DNA from: Megaustenia siamemsis
Taxonomy: Eukaryota > Mollusca > Gastropoda > Stylommatophora > Ariophantidae
Assembly (NCBI GenBank): GCA_032433765.1
Contig: JAVIAB010000024.1
Location: forward strand, 15,765,648 to 15,829,647
Direction of reading: 5' to 3'
Length of the DNA: 64,000 bases
Position numbers and translations under genes: made by a program. A model generated the notes under the pieces. The model saw only the letters and a list, made by a program, of their open reading frames with translations, did no database searches and was not told the DNA's origin. The stretch's first letter is position 1, and each line of letters starts with the position of its first letter. Below are positions 44,001 through 53,614 of the stretch, one piece after another.

Positions 44001-45518
44001 TTCTCTTCTACCTTTTAGCTCCCAGTGGAGCATAGGTCTTCAACAAACACTTTCCAAGTCGTTCTGTTTTTTGCAATTCTTTTAAGATCATTCCATGTCT
44101 TCCCCATCATCTTCATCTCTGCTTCAATCTGTCTTCTCCAAGAATTCCTTGGTCTTCCTCTTTGTCTTTTCCCCTGGGGATTCCAAAAAAGGGCCTGTTG
44201 TGTAATACTCTCAGTTGGTTTCCGTAGTGTGTGTCCTATCCATCGCCATCGTCTTCGCTGTATTTCTTTATCCACTGGTATTTGACCGGTACATTTCCAT
44301 AATTCCACGTTTGTGACTTTGTCCTGCCATTTCCATCCCTTTATTCTGCGCAAGCATCCATTAATGAAAGTCTGTACCTTCGTGATTGTCAATTTTGTTA
44401 TTCTCCATGTTTCACAGCCATATAATAGAACCGACTTAACATTGGAGTTGAAAATTTGTATTTTTGTATTTAGCCTAATTTCTTTGGATTTCCATATGTT
44501 TCCCAGTGCAATGAAAGCTCCTCTTGCTTTTGATATCCTTATTTTGGTATCGTTTTCTGTTCCTCCCTCTTTATCTATATTACTGCCCAGATATATATAA
44601 GATTGTACGTCTAGTAGAGGTATTTCTCCTAGTTTTATTTGGTTATTGCCAACTGCATTAATTCTCATAATGTTGGTCTTATCTCTATTAATCTTTAGCC
44701 CTAGCTGTTGTGATCTCTCATCTAATATACTCATTTTATCTTGCATCTGTTGGTGGCTGTGTGATAGGAGAGCTATGTCATCAGCAAAGTCTAAATCTTC
44801 AAGTTGTTTGGTCAGTGACCACTGGATCCCATTTCTGTTGTTTTGAGTTATTTTCATAATCCAATCTATGGCCAGTAGAAAGAGAAATGGAGACAGAAGG
44901 CATCCTTGCCTTACTCCTGTTCTTATTTCAAATGCTTCTGTAAGCTGTCCTTCATGCACCACACTACATTTTGTTCCTTCATACATTGTTTTTATCAGGT
45001 TAATAAACTTTATGGGGATTCCATAATGACTCAGCAACTTCCAAAGCATTCTTCTGTCTAAACTATCAAATGCCTTTTCGTAATCTATGAATCCAATATA
45101 AAGTGGGGATTTTAGTTCTAAACTTTGTTCAACTATTATACGTAGAGTAGTTATTTGATCAGCACATGATCTGTTCTTCCTAAAACCTGCTTGTTCATCT
45201 CTCAAGTGTTTCTCTATAGCCTCTTTTAGTCTCTCCAGAATGATTCTGCCTAATATTTTTCCTGGCACTGGTAGTAGCATAATTCCCCTATAATTTGTGC
45301 ACTCCTGTAAACTTCCTTTCTTTGGTAGTTTGATCATATAACCTTCTCTCCAGTCTTTAGGTATTTCTTCCCTCTCCCAAATTTTATCCAATAGATTATG
45401 TAACATCTTGGTAGAGGTGATAATATCTGCTTTGATGGCTTCCGAAGGAATTTCATCTGGTCCTGTGGCTTTACCATCTTTTAACAGTTTGATGGCTTTC
45501 ATTATTTCTTCTTTGCTT
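44001..45518 (-). mobile_element. LINE B, 5'-truncated, 12-bp TSD
   Basis: Flanked by actttcgatctc at 43989-44000 and 45519-45530. The element consists almost entirely of the RT coding region with a very short 3' end, and has no poly(A) tail. It is the freshest-looking LINE in the window. Confidence 0.93.
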
Positions 45519-45532
45519 ACTTTCGATCTCAA
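44015..45532 (-). CDS. LINE B reverse transcriptase (uninterrupted, N-terminally truncated)
   Basis: A 505-codon open frame encodes a non-LTR retrotransposon reverse transcriptase. In order: fingers region with GKATGPDEIPSEAIK (about residues 20-34), NYRGIMLLPVPGKILGRII (80-98), palm motif A GFIDYEKAFD (147-156), motif B GVRQGCLLSPFLF (206-218), motif C FADD (249-252), LKINRDKT, then the C-terminal YGCETWRITK, RRRWRWIGHTLRKP and GKRQRGRPRNSWRR segments. Catalytic aspartates are present in motifs A and C. The apurinic-type endonuclease domain that should precede it is missing because of 5' truncation, so the copy cannot transpose alone. The first four codons (a TTG start, then RSK) belong to the duplicated target site, not to LINE B. 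Absence of stops suggests a recent insertion. The clade (RTE-like versus another) is not settled. Confidence 0.9.
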   Translation of the reverse strand: MRSKVSKEEIMKAIKLLKDGKATGPDEIPSEAIKADIITSTKMLHNLLDKIWEREEIPKDWREGYMIKLPKKGSLQECTNYRGIMLLPVPGKILGRIILERLKEAIEKHLRDEQAGFRKNRSCADQITTLRIIVEQSLELKSPLYIGFIDYEKAFDSLDRRMLWKLLSHYGIPIKFINLIKTMYEGTKCSVVHEGQLTEAFEIRTGVRQGCLLSPFLFLLAIDWIMKITQNNRNGIQWSLTKQLEDLDFADDIALLSHSHQQMQDKMSILDERSQQLGLKINRDKTNIMRINAVGNNQIKLGEIPLLDVQSYIYLGSNIDKEGGTENDTKIRISKARGAFIALGNIWKSKEIRLNTKIQIFNSNVKSVLLYGCETWRITKLTITKVQTFINGCLRRIKGWKWQDKVTNVELWKCTGQIPVDKEIQRRRWRWIGHTLRKPTESITQQALFWNPQGKRQRGRPRNSWRRQIEAEMKMMGKTWNDLKRIAKNRTTWKVFVEDLCSTGS

Positions 45533-45545
45533 CAGTTATTTATTC

Positions 45546-45835
45546 GAACGTTCCGAGAGAGGGCAAAGCAAAAATAGAGCTAATTTCCAATATTAGGAAG
45601 AAACAATCATGATTGTTTGGCCATGCAATGAGAAGGGAACAACTGGAATATATTGTGACATCTGGGAAAATTGAGGGACGAAGAGATAGAGGGAAGCAAC
45701 GAGAAAAGATACCAGACAGTTTTAAAAAATGGCTTAGCAGGTCAACAACAGAAATGATAAACAACTGTCGAGATCGAAAGTTGTGGAGAGACATGATCAC
45801 CTAAGCCAGAAGGCTTAGTACTTAATGATGATGAG
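45546..45835 (+). mobile_element. LINE A1 3' fragment, opposite strand
   Basis: Frame 45613-45804 encodes GHAMRREQLEYIVTSGKIEG and later TEMINNCRDRKLWRDMIT. It ends with the A1 3' signature and a (ATG)n tail. It lies head-to-head with the A1 fragment at 43937. Confidence 0.85.
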
Positions 45836-45894
45836 TGGCATAAAACAATACAGAAACAGACCCAAGATTCAGCAAATCTTTTGAAAATTCTTGG

Positions 45895-46372
45895 TTAGCT
45901 CTTCTATTTGTTGCTGGTCGGTCCTTCCATCTGTTGGTGCTTATCGCTTTATTGCCCCTCTTGTCAGATTGTCAGCTTGTGGTCGGTCCTTCCATCTGTT
46001 GTTGCTTATCGCTTTATTGCCCCTCTTGTCAGATTGTCAGCTTGTGGTTGGTCCTTCCATCTGTTGTTGCTTATCGCTTTATTGCCCCTCTTGTCAGATT
46101 GTCAGCTTGTGGTCGCTCCTTCCATCTGTTGTTGCTTATCGCTTTATTGCCCCTCTTGTCAGATTGTCAGCTTGTGGTCGGTCCTTCCATCTGTTGTTGC
46201 TTATCGCTTTATTGCCCCTCTTGTCAGATTGTCAGCTTGTGGTCGCTCCTTCCATCTGTTGTTGCTTATCGCTTTATTGCCCCTCTTGTCAGATTGTCAG
46301 CTTGTGGTCGGTCCTTCCATCTGTTGGTGCTTATCGCTTCTTAGCCCCTCTTGTCAGATTGTCAGCTGGCAG
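45895..46372. repeat. 65-bp minisatellite, about 7 copies
   Basis: Unit gtcagcttgtggtcggtcct tccatctgttgttgcttatc gctttattgcccctcttgtc agatt. Plus-strand Cys/Leu-rich frames are artefacts. Confidence 0.95.
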
Positions 46373-46399
46373 TTGGCTCATGGACCCTGTTAGTGGTTG

Positions 46400-47520
46400 G
46401 CTGCTTATTTGTCAACGGGTGGTTGGCCCATCTATCTGTTAGTGTTTGGCACTTCTACCTCTTGGTGGTAGGCCCATCTATCTGTTAGTGTTTGGCACTT
46501 CTACCTCTTGGTGATTGGGCCATCTATCTGTTAGTGTTTGGCACTTCTACCTCTTGGTGGTTGGCCCATCTATCTGTTAGTGTTTGCCACTTCTACCTCT
46601 TGTTGGTTGGCCCATCTATCTGTTAGTGTTTGGCACTTCTACCTCTTGTTGGTTGGCCCATCTATCTGTTAGTGCTTGGCACTTCTACCTCTTGGTGGTT
46701 GGCCCATCTATCTGTTAGTGTTTGGCACTTCTACCTCTTCGTGTTTGGTCCTTCTATCTGTTAGTGTTTGGCACTTCTACCTCTTCGTGTTTAGTCCTTC
46801 TATCTGTTAGTGTTTGACACTTCCACCTCATGGTGGTTGGTCCTTCTATCTGCTGGTGTTTGACACTTCTACCTCTTGGTGGTTGGTCCTTCTATCTGTT
46901 AGTGTTTGACACTTCTACCTCTTGGTGGTTGGTCCTTCTATCTGTTAGTGTTTGGCACTTCTACCTCTTCGTGTTTGGTCCATCTATCTGTTAGTGTTTG
47001 GCACTTCCACCTCTTGGTGGTTGGTCCTTCTATCTGTTAGTGTTTGACACTTCCGCCTCTTGGTGGTTGGTCCTTCTATCTGTTAGTGTTTTTCACTTCT
47101 ACCTCTTCGTGTTTGGTCCTTCTATCTGCTGGTGTTTGGCACTTCTACCTTTTGGTATTTGGCCCTTAAATCTGCTTGTATTTAGCTCTTCTATGTGTTA
47201 GTGTTTGATTCTTATATCTGCTTGTATTTAGCTCTTCTATGTGTTAGTGTTTGATTCTTATATCTGCTTGTATTTAGCCCTTCTATGTGTTGGTGTTTAG
47301 CTCTTCTATCTGTTGGTGTTTGATTCTTATATCTGCTTGTATTTAGCTCTTCTATCTGTTGATGTTTGTTTCTTATATCTGCTTGTATTTAGCCCTTCTA
47401 TGTGTTGGTGTTTAGCACTTCTACCTGTTGGTGTTTGGCCTTTATGTCTGCTTTTGTTTGTTCCTTCAGTCTGTAGATGTTTGGCACTTCTACCTCTTGG
47501 TGTTTGGTCCTTCTATCTGT
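46400..47520. repeat. 46-bp minisatellite in two subtypes
   Basis: 46400-47160: unit tctgttagtgtttggcactt ctacctcttggtggttggcc catcta (46 bp). 47160-47520: a subtype with ttgtatttagctcttctatg tgttagtgtttgattcttat atctgc, also 46 bp. The array ends directly at LINE D sequence. Confidence 0.94.
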
Positions 47521-47524
47521 TGCT

Positions 47525-47705
47525 CTATCAACACTGCTGTTCAATAAGGAAACAACACTAAAGGCAAAACGGGCACTTAACAAAACAATCTTCATTTCAA
47601 CATTGTGATACCAATGTCAGACAAAAACACATGAAATTAAATGTGTCAGACGCATGAAAGGAAACAGCTGAAGGTTAGAACGTAAGAAATATACAAACTT
47701 ATAGG
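47525..47705 (+). mobile_element. LINE D fragment
   Basis: In broken frames it gives STLLNKETTLKAKRAL-like and CVRRMKGNS-like text, matching LINE D at 22757-23405 (STLLKNKAITTEAKRAL and KCVRRMTGNS). The preceding 46-bp array begins exactly at its left edge. Confidence 0.65.
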
Positions 47706-47710
47706 AATTA

Positions 47711-47978
47711 AATGGGAGCCGCGATAGCTCAGTGGTTAGTGAACTGGACTACAGAGGACAAGAGTTAGGGTTCGATACCAACCGAAGGCTTCTGGGTTCA
47801 CCCAGACTTTAATGGGTACCAGACTTTTTTTCTGGGAAAGTAAAGCGGCAATGGGCGTAACACCGACCACATTACCCCAAAAAACCATGTGCCGAAGGTC
47901 TGTAAAATTTATGGTCCCTAACACCATATTCCCTATACACTACTTGGCGTGCCGGGGAGCACTTTACTTTTTTTTTAA
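47711..47978 (+). mobile_element. SINE1 with 10-bp TSD
   Basis: Flanked by ataggaatta at 47701-47710 and 47979-47988. A box intact; B box GGTTCGATACC. The hairpin is damaged (acactacttggcgt). The poly-T tail is long. Confidence 0.9.
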
Positions 47979-48134
47979 ATAGGAATTACATCCTACCAGT
48001 GAAAACATTTTTTTTAAAAACATGGTAATTTAAGACCAAATATAAAATAGGGCTATCTTCAGAAAAATGAAATATTTTAAAAAGCGCTTGGAGTGAACAG
48101 AAGAGACAAATACGACAGGCCCTTTTTTGGAATC

Positions 48135-48560
48135 AACATCATCAAGTGCCATGCCTGCTGGCGTAGCATGTCCCTCCACAACTTTCGATCTCGACAGTTA
48201 TTTATCATTTCTGTTGTTGACCTTCTGCCAAACCATTCTCTTAGGCTGTCTGGTATCTTTTTTCTTTGCTTCCCTCTATCTCTTCGTCCCTCAATTTTTC
48301 CAGTTGTTACAATATATTCCAGCTGTTCCATCCTCATTACATGGCCAAAAAGTGATGATTGTTTTTTTTTCTTCCAAATATTGGAAATTAGCTGTTTCTT
48401 TGTATTGGCCTCTTTCAGAACGTTTGCATTACTCTTCTTAACTGTCCTTGGTATTCTCAAAATTCTTCTGTAAAACCACATTTCTACAGCCTCCAGTTCT
48501 TGTCTGTCGTCTTATTGTCTATGATTAACATCCATATGTTAAGACTGTTTCTAAATGGCA
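48135..48560 (-). mobile_element. LINE A1 3' fragment
   Basis: Minus-strand frame 48077-48481 encodes MWFYRRILRIPRTVKKSNAN and REQLEYIVTTGKIEGRRDRG. Short (GAT)n tail at 48137-48145. The A1 3' end carries a 5-bp deletion (gcgtagcatgtc). Confidence 0.8.
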
Positions 48561-48561
48561 T

Positions 48562-48765
48562 TTAAGAACTTTTTGGAATACCCATGGGAAAAGATAAAGA
48601 AGATAAACATATTCTTTTAAGAAGACGGGGTGGAAGCAGAGATGAAGCTGATGGGGAACACGTGAAATAGTGTTTAAAAAACTGCAAGAAACAGCACAGC
48701 TTGGAAGTGTCTGTTAAAGACCTATGCTCCACAGGGAGCTGAAAGATAAAAGAAGATGCTCTTCC
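48562..48765 (+). mobile_element. LINE B 3' fragment
   Basis: Plus-strand copy of the LINE B end: cccatgggaaaagataaaga through agacctatgctccacaggga and gctgaaagataaaagaag. Internal deletions break the frame. Confidence 0.75.
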
Positions 48766-49204
48766 TATCTGTACAATCAAATCAAATTTGTAATATCGCA
48801 CAAAAAATAGATAATATCGCTCCATCTAATTTTTTTCAACTTTTTTTCAGTCTTAGAAAACCAGATAATAATTATCTAATAATCACTCAGAAAAGAAAAA
48901 ATTAACAAAAAGAAAAGCGAAGAGAAAACTGTAAGAGGTGTTATCAGCAATGTCTAGGGGGCGTAATCCAAATCCCAGGAAAGAGAAACTCTTTACTTGA
49001 TTACACTTCTTGGGTGACCTCCACTTCCTTAAGACGACACTTTCCGGTCTGATGACCGTTGCTAGGAGACCAGAAAAAGCGCCACATCTTTCACTGACAT
49101 TGCCAGCTCAATTGGTAGAAAACGGTACGATTAAGTGTATCGGGATTGACTTCCTAGGTGACTATTTCTTTCATTTCTTAAGATTTATTCCCCCTTTTAA
49201 ATGA
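48766..49204. other. unassigned sequence with X-box-like and tRNA-like motifs
   Basis: Holds gttgctaggagac at 49058-49070, which fits the RFX consensus RYYNYY-N-RRNRAC, and a tRNA A-box-like cagctcaattggtaga at 49104-49119 followed by a poor B box. The frame 49010-49204 has no recognised product. Confidence 0.3.
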
Positions 49205-49300
49205 TAATCACCATCATCGTGTGTCGTTCTCGTTTGGAATGTTTGCTACCTCACTTTTCTGTTTTACATTGTCTCTTGATTTGATAGTGCATGTTGTCAT
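49205..49300 (-). mobile_element. LINE A3 3' remnant
   Basis: Diverged match to the A3 3' end: caccatcatcgtgtgtcgtt (compare catcatcattgagtgccgtc), then tgtctcttgatttgatagtg and tgcatgttgtcataggtttg. It merges without a break into the 43-47-bp array. Confidence 0.6.
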
Positions 49301-50115
49301 AGGTTTGTTTGTCAATCTCTTGATGTGCTATACATGCCGCTGTCATAGGTTTGTTTGTCTAAATCTTGATCTGCTTATACATCGCGTTGTCATAGATTTG
49401 TCTATCTATTTCTTGATCTGCGGATACTGCACGATGTCATAGATTTGTCTATCTATTTCTTGATCTGTGGATACTGCACGTTGTCATAGATTTGTCTATC
49501 TATTTCTTGATCTGTGGATACTGCACGATGTCATAGATTTGTCTATCTATTTCTTGATCTGCGGATACTGCACGTTGTCATAGATTTGTCTATCTATTTC
49601 TTGATCTGCGGATACTGCACGTTGTCATAGATTTGTCTATCTGTTGATCTGCGGATACTGCACGTTGTCATAGATTTGTCTATCTGTTGATCTGTGGATA
49701 CTGCACGTTGTCATAGATTTGTCTATCTGTTGATCTGTGGATACTGCACGTTGTCATAGATTTGTCTATCTGTTGATCTGTGGATACTGCACGTTGTCAT
49801 AGATTTGTCTATCTGTTGATCTGTGGATACTGCACGTTGTCATAGATTTGTCTATCTGTTGATCTGCGGATACTGCACGATGTCATAGATTTGTCTATCT
49901 GTTGATCTGTGGAACTGCACGTTGTCATAGATTTGTCTATCTGTTGAACTGTGGATACTGCACGTTGTCATAGATTTGTCTATCTGTTGATCTGCGGATA
50001 CTGCACGATGTCATAGATTTGTCTATCTGTTGATCTGTGGAACTGCACGATGTCATAGATTTGTCTATCTGTTGATCTGTGGAACTGCACATTTTTCTCG
50101 ATTTGCGGATACAGC
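49290..50115. repeat. 43-47-bp minisatellite seeded in LINE A3, about 18 copies
   Basis: Unit tgcacgttgtcatagatttg tctatctgttgatctgtgga tac (43 bp), or 47 bp with tctatttcttg. The unit matches the LINE A3 segment ggtgcaggttgtcatcggtt gatttgtccatcttttgatg at 38902-38941. Confidence 0.93.
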
Positions 50116-51128
50116 ACTTTGTCCCATTTTTGTTCATTTCTTGATCTACTGACGCAGCACGTTGTCTTAAATTCTTCTCTCCATCTTTAGAAGTTAACAT
50201 TCCACTGAATGTGCACTCTGTCATATGTTCTTCTGTCCATGTCTAGATGTTAACATTCCCCTGAAAGTGCACTCTGTCATATGTTCTTCTGTCCATGTCT
50301 AGATGTTAACATTCCCCTGAAAGTGCACGATGTCATATGTTCTTCTGTCCATGTCTAGATGTTAACATTCCCCTGAAAGTGCACTCTGTCATATATTCTT
50401 CTGTCCATGTCTAGATGTTAACATTCCCCTGAAAGTGCACACTGTCATATGTTCTTCTGTCCATGTCTAGATGTTAACATTCCCCTGAAAGTGCACGATG
50501 TCATATGTTCTTCTGTCCATGTCTAGATGTTAACATTCCCCTGAAAGTGCACGCTGTCATATGTTCTTCTGTCCATGTCTAGATGTTAACATTCCCTGAA
50601 AGTGCACTCTGTCATATGTTCTTCTGTCCATGTCTAGATGTTAACATTCCCCTGAAAGTGCACACTGTCATATGTTCTTCTGTCCATGTCTAGATGTTAA
50701 CATTCCCCTGAAAGTGCACTCTGTCATATGTTCTTCTGTCCATGTCTAGATGTTAACATTCCCCTGAAAGTGCACACTGTCATATGTTCTTCTGTCCATG
50801 TCTAGATGTTAACATTCCCCTGAAAGTGCACTCTGTCATATGTTCTTCTGTCCATGTCTAGATGTTAACATTCCCCTGAAAGTGCACGATGTCATATGTT
50901 CTTCTGTCCATGTCTAGATGTTAACATTCCCCTGAAAGTGCACACTGTCATATGTTCTTCTGTCCATGTCTAGATGTTAACATTCCCCTGAAAGTGCACA
51001 CTGTCATATGTTCTTCTGTCCATGTCTAGATGTTAACATTCCCCTGAAAGTGCACGATGTCATATGTTCTTCTGTCCATGTCTAGATGTTAACATTCCCC
51101 TGAAAGTGCACACTGTCATATGTTCTTC
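50116..51128. repeat. 56-bp minisatellite, about 17 copies
   Basis: Unit tcatatgttcttctgtccat gtctagatgttaacattccc ctgaaagtgcactctg. The only common variation is at the cactctg/cacgatg/cacactg position. One extra copy lies beyond the repeat X insertion, at 51495-51545. Confidence 0.96.
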
Positions 51129-51139
51129 AATCCATGGTT

Positions 51140-51488
51140 ATGGTTATGGAAGGCCCCACTGCAAACGAATTAAAATCCATAATTGCTCAACCGCCCGTGC
51201 CAGTGGAATCATCCGAATTACTAACTCATCTCCCAAACAAAGAAAGGTAGCTGTAGTCCCCATCGTAGCAGTCTCAGCACACGCCAAAAGACACAAGGCG
51301 AAACCGCACAGAAAGTGAACACAGCCAACTGTTCCCTGTCACACGATATCATCAATCATCGTAAACAATTGGAATATCGAAACATGATCAAAACGTATGA
51401 GACACACAGCTCACGGTGTGCACAGAGCACTTAACTCAGTAGCTCCTGCAACAAGCCGGACTTGGAATATGCGGAAACTGCAACAAGA
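51140..51488 (-). repeat. dispersed repeat X, copy 3 (longest), inside the 56-bp array
   Basis: Contains the inverse of both ends of the other copies (ctgcaacaagccggacttgg and ccactgcaaacgaattaaaa), so it is the most complete copy, about 340 bp. The 56-bp array resumes on its right, showing that X is mobile or was inserted. Confidence 0.75.
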
Positions 51489-51545
51489 AACATGTTTCTG
51501 TCTATGTCTAGATGTTATCATTACACTGAAAGTGCACGCTGTCAC

Positions 51546-51810
51546 AGCGTTTTCATCTGTTTCCATAACAGCACTATTTTTCTTCTTTTCGTCAACACAG
51601 TTATTTCTATTATCAAATACAAACCCACATTTAAAGGGCTTATACTTCTTCTTCTTCTTCTAGCGATCAGCCGTTAAGTGGGCATGGATGCGTTATGTCG
51701 CTAGTTTACGACATCTGCCCCTTTCAACCCGGCACATCCGTCTTCGGCATGAATGGGTAGATTTGCTTAACGATTTTTGTCCGGATTGCGTCCATTTTTT
51801 TGGGTTGCTT
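51546..51810. other. unassigned sequence with (CTT)n
   Basis: A (CTT)n run at 51644-51660 followed by tagcgatcagccgttaagtg and catccgtcttcggcatgaat could be another LINE 3' end on the minus strand. Not classified. Confidence 0.35.
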
Positions 51811-51818
51811 ATTCCGAC

Positions 51819-52060
51819 ATCAGAAAGAAACAATCAACATTTTTCGGGCTCATCATGAGAAGAGGAAAGTTGGAATACTTGGTTACAACTGGCAAAATAA
51901 AAGGAAAGAGAGATCGCGGGCGACAAAGATATAAAATACTTGATAGCTTGGTGTCATGGCATGGAAAACAGTCAACAACAGAACTGATACGATGCACTGT
52001 AGATAGAAGATTGTGGAGGGACATGATCACCTACGCCAACCGGTATGGCACATGATGATG
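51819..52060 (+). mobile_element. LINE A2, 5'-truncated, 8-bp TSD
   Basis: Flanked by attccgac at 51811-51818 and 52061-52068. The frame is open to the A2 stop (FFGLIMRRGKLEYLVTTGKI and on to MITYANRYGT), then a short (ATG)n tail. Confidence 0.88.
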
Positions 52061-52828
52061 ATTCCGACTTTTGACTACTTAAGGTTGTTTAACGTGCGCG
52101 AGTGTACACGGGATCTCCTGTTTTTCGTGATTTTTCAAGAGAGCTAGACATCGTATCTCACTGCCCAGAGGCCAGGGGAGGTTACTGCCACGAAAAACAC
52201 CAAGAATTTTATTTTTGAAAAATGTTCACCGCCTGTGGAAACATGTCTACGAGGACATCGAAGTATCAGCAGATCGGTGCTCGCCAGTTCATCACAACAG
52301 CCTGTAACTACACAACTCTTAGATAGCTATAGTTCGTTCACAAATTCGTGCCCTCAGAGTTGATCAATTATCTCGGAAACTGTTTGATGAATTTCTGTAA
52401 TTCTTTTCATGAAATCTTATTTTTTCACCGACCTTCAGATTTTATAACATTTAAAGTACAAAAGTAGTCTGAATTTTGCACAAATCGTTTTTTGTTATAT
52501 AATTTTAGTAAAATATCAAACTGCGTGCTCGAAACATTAGATTTTACTGTAAATTATGTTAATTTTCTAACAATGCAAGCCAAAGGCGTATCCGTATTAT
52601 AACATTGAATAGTAATATAACTGACCCCTTTTAGATTCCTTGCAAAAGTGCATGTACAATAACACAGTTACCTTTTGCATAGTGATGAATTTACACTTTA
52701 AACTCTTCATGGTTTTAAAAAATCAAGTAGTCACTTCACAACAGCTTACAAATTATCACACATACAGGAATATTCGTTAATAGTAAATATTTTGTCAAAA
52801 TAGGCCTCTGTACCAATTTAACAAGAAA

Positions 52829-53182
52829 AGTAAAAAAAAAAAAAAAAAAGTAAAGTGCCCCCGTCACGCCAGTTGGCGTATAGGGAATATTGTGTTAGTG
52901 ACCATAAATTTTACAGACCTTCGGCACATGATTTTTGGGGTAATGTGGTCGGTATTACGCCCGTGTCGCTTTACTTTCCCAGAAAAAAATCCGGTACCCA
53001 TTAAAGGCTGGGTGAACCCGGAAGCCGTCGGTTGATATCGAACCCTATCTCTTGTACTTTGTAGTACAGTTCACTAACCACTGAGCTATCTATCTATCTA
53101 TCTCTTGGACTTTCGAGCCGTAGCCGGCCCATAGGGCGTAGACCAAGATACTCCTTCTCTTACTGAGCTATCGCGGCTCCCT
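52829..53182 (-). mobile_element. SINE1 with 14-bp TSD, itself interrupted
   Basis: Flanked by aatttaacaagaaa at 52815-52828 and 53183-53196. It has the 3' hairpin with one mismatch and a long poly-T tail (the A run at 52832-52849). The A box is split by a 71-bp insertion at 53091-53161. Confidence 0.93.
53091..53161 (-). mobile_element. 71-bp SINE4 3' end inserted in SINE1, 11-bp TSD
   Basis: Flanked by actgagctatc at 53080-53090 and 53162-53172. On the minus strand it reads a SINE4-type end ('ctacgccctatgggcc', 'ggctacggctcgaaag') and an (ATAG)n tail, matching 8440-8497. It is a severely 5'-truncated retroposon. Confidence 0.82.
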
Positions 53183-53614
53183 AATTTAACAAGAAACCGA
53201 AAATGAAATTACCAAAATAAAACCTAAGAGTGGCGCACGCCTTACAAGTTAAGAGTGCGAAACGGTGCTAAGATTATGTGGTGTGCACGTGAATTTTGCC
53301 TTTTTAATTTGTGAGTTGATTACAACAAATGTGGGTATTGTAAAATCCTAAAATTTAGGACAAGCAAGAAAATCATATTTTATATACGTCAAATAAGCAA
53401 AAATCGTTCCTAAATGCATGACATAGGGCAAAAAATCAGGCTGAAGGTGGGTGAAAAAATAAGATTTCAAGAAAAGAATTACAGAAATTCATAAACAGTT
53501 TCCGAGATAATTGACAAACTCTGTGGGCATACATTTGTGAACGAGCTAGAGTTACCTCTTATACCCAAGTCACACAAATGAAAGAAATGTATGCCAAGGA
53601 AGTAACAGGCAAAT

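Larger units (their letters stand above)
43937..45545 (-). mobile_element. LINE A1 3' fragment interrupted by LINE B
   Basis: Tail and 3' signature at 43937-44000 (gtactgggcctgctggcgta, then tctccacaactttcgatctc), continuing at 45531-45545 (aacagttatttatt). The gap is exactly the LINE B insertion with its target duplication. At 45546 a second A1 fragment starts on the opposite strand. Confidence 0.85.
52326..53553. mobile_element. fold-back element with about 110-bp inverted arms
   Basis: Left arm 52326-52438 and right arm 53441-53553 are inverted copies, about 88% alike by eye (gttcgttcacaaattc against its inverse gaacgagc region; attatctcggaaactgttt; aaatcttattttttcacc). The loop of about 1 kb holds a SINE1 and AT-rich unassigned DNA at 52439-52814 and 53197-53440. 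No transposase was found. Either a non-autonomous DNA transposon or two inverted copies of one repeat. Confidence 0.6.
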
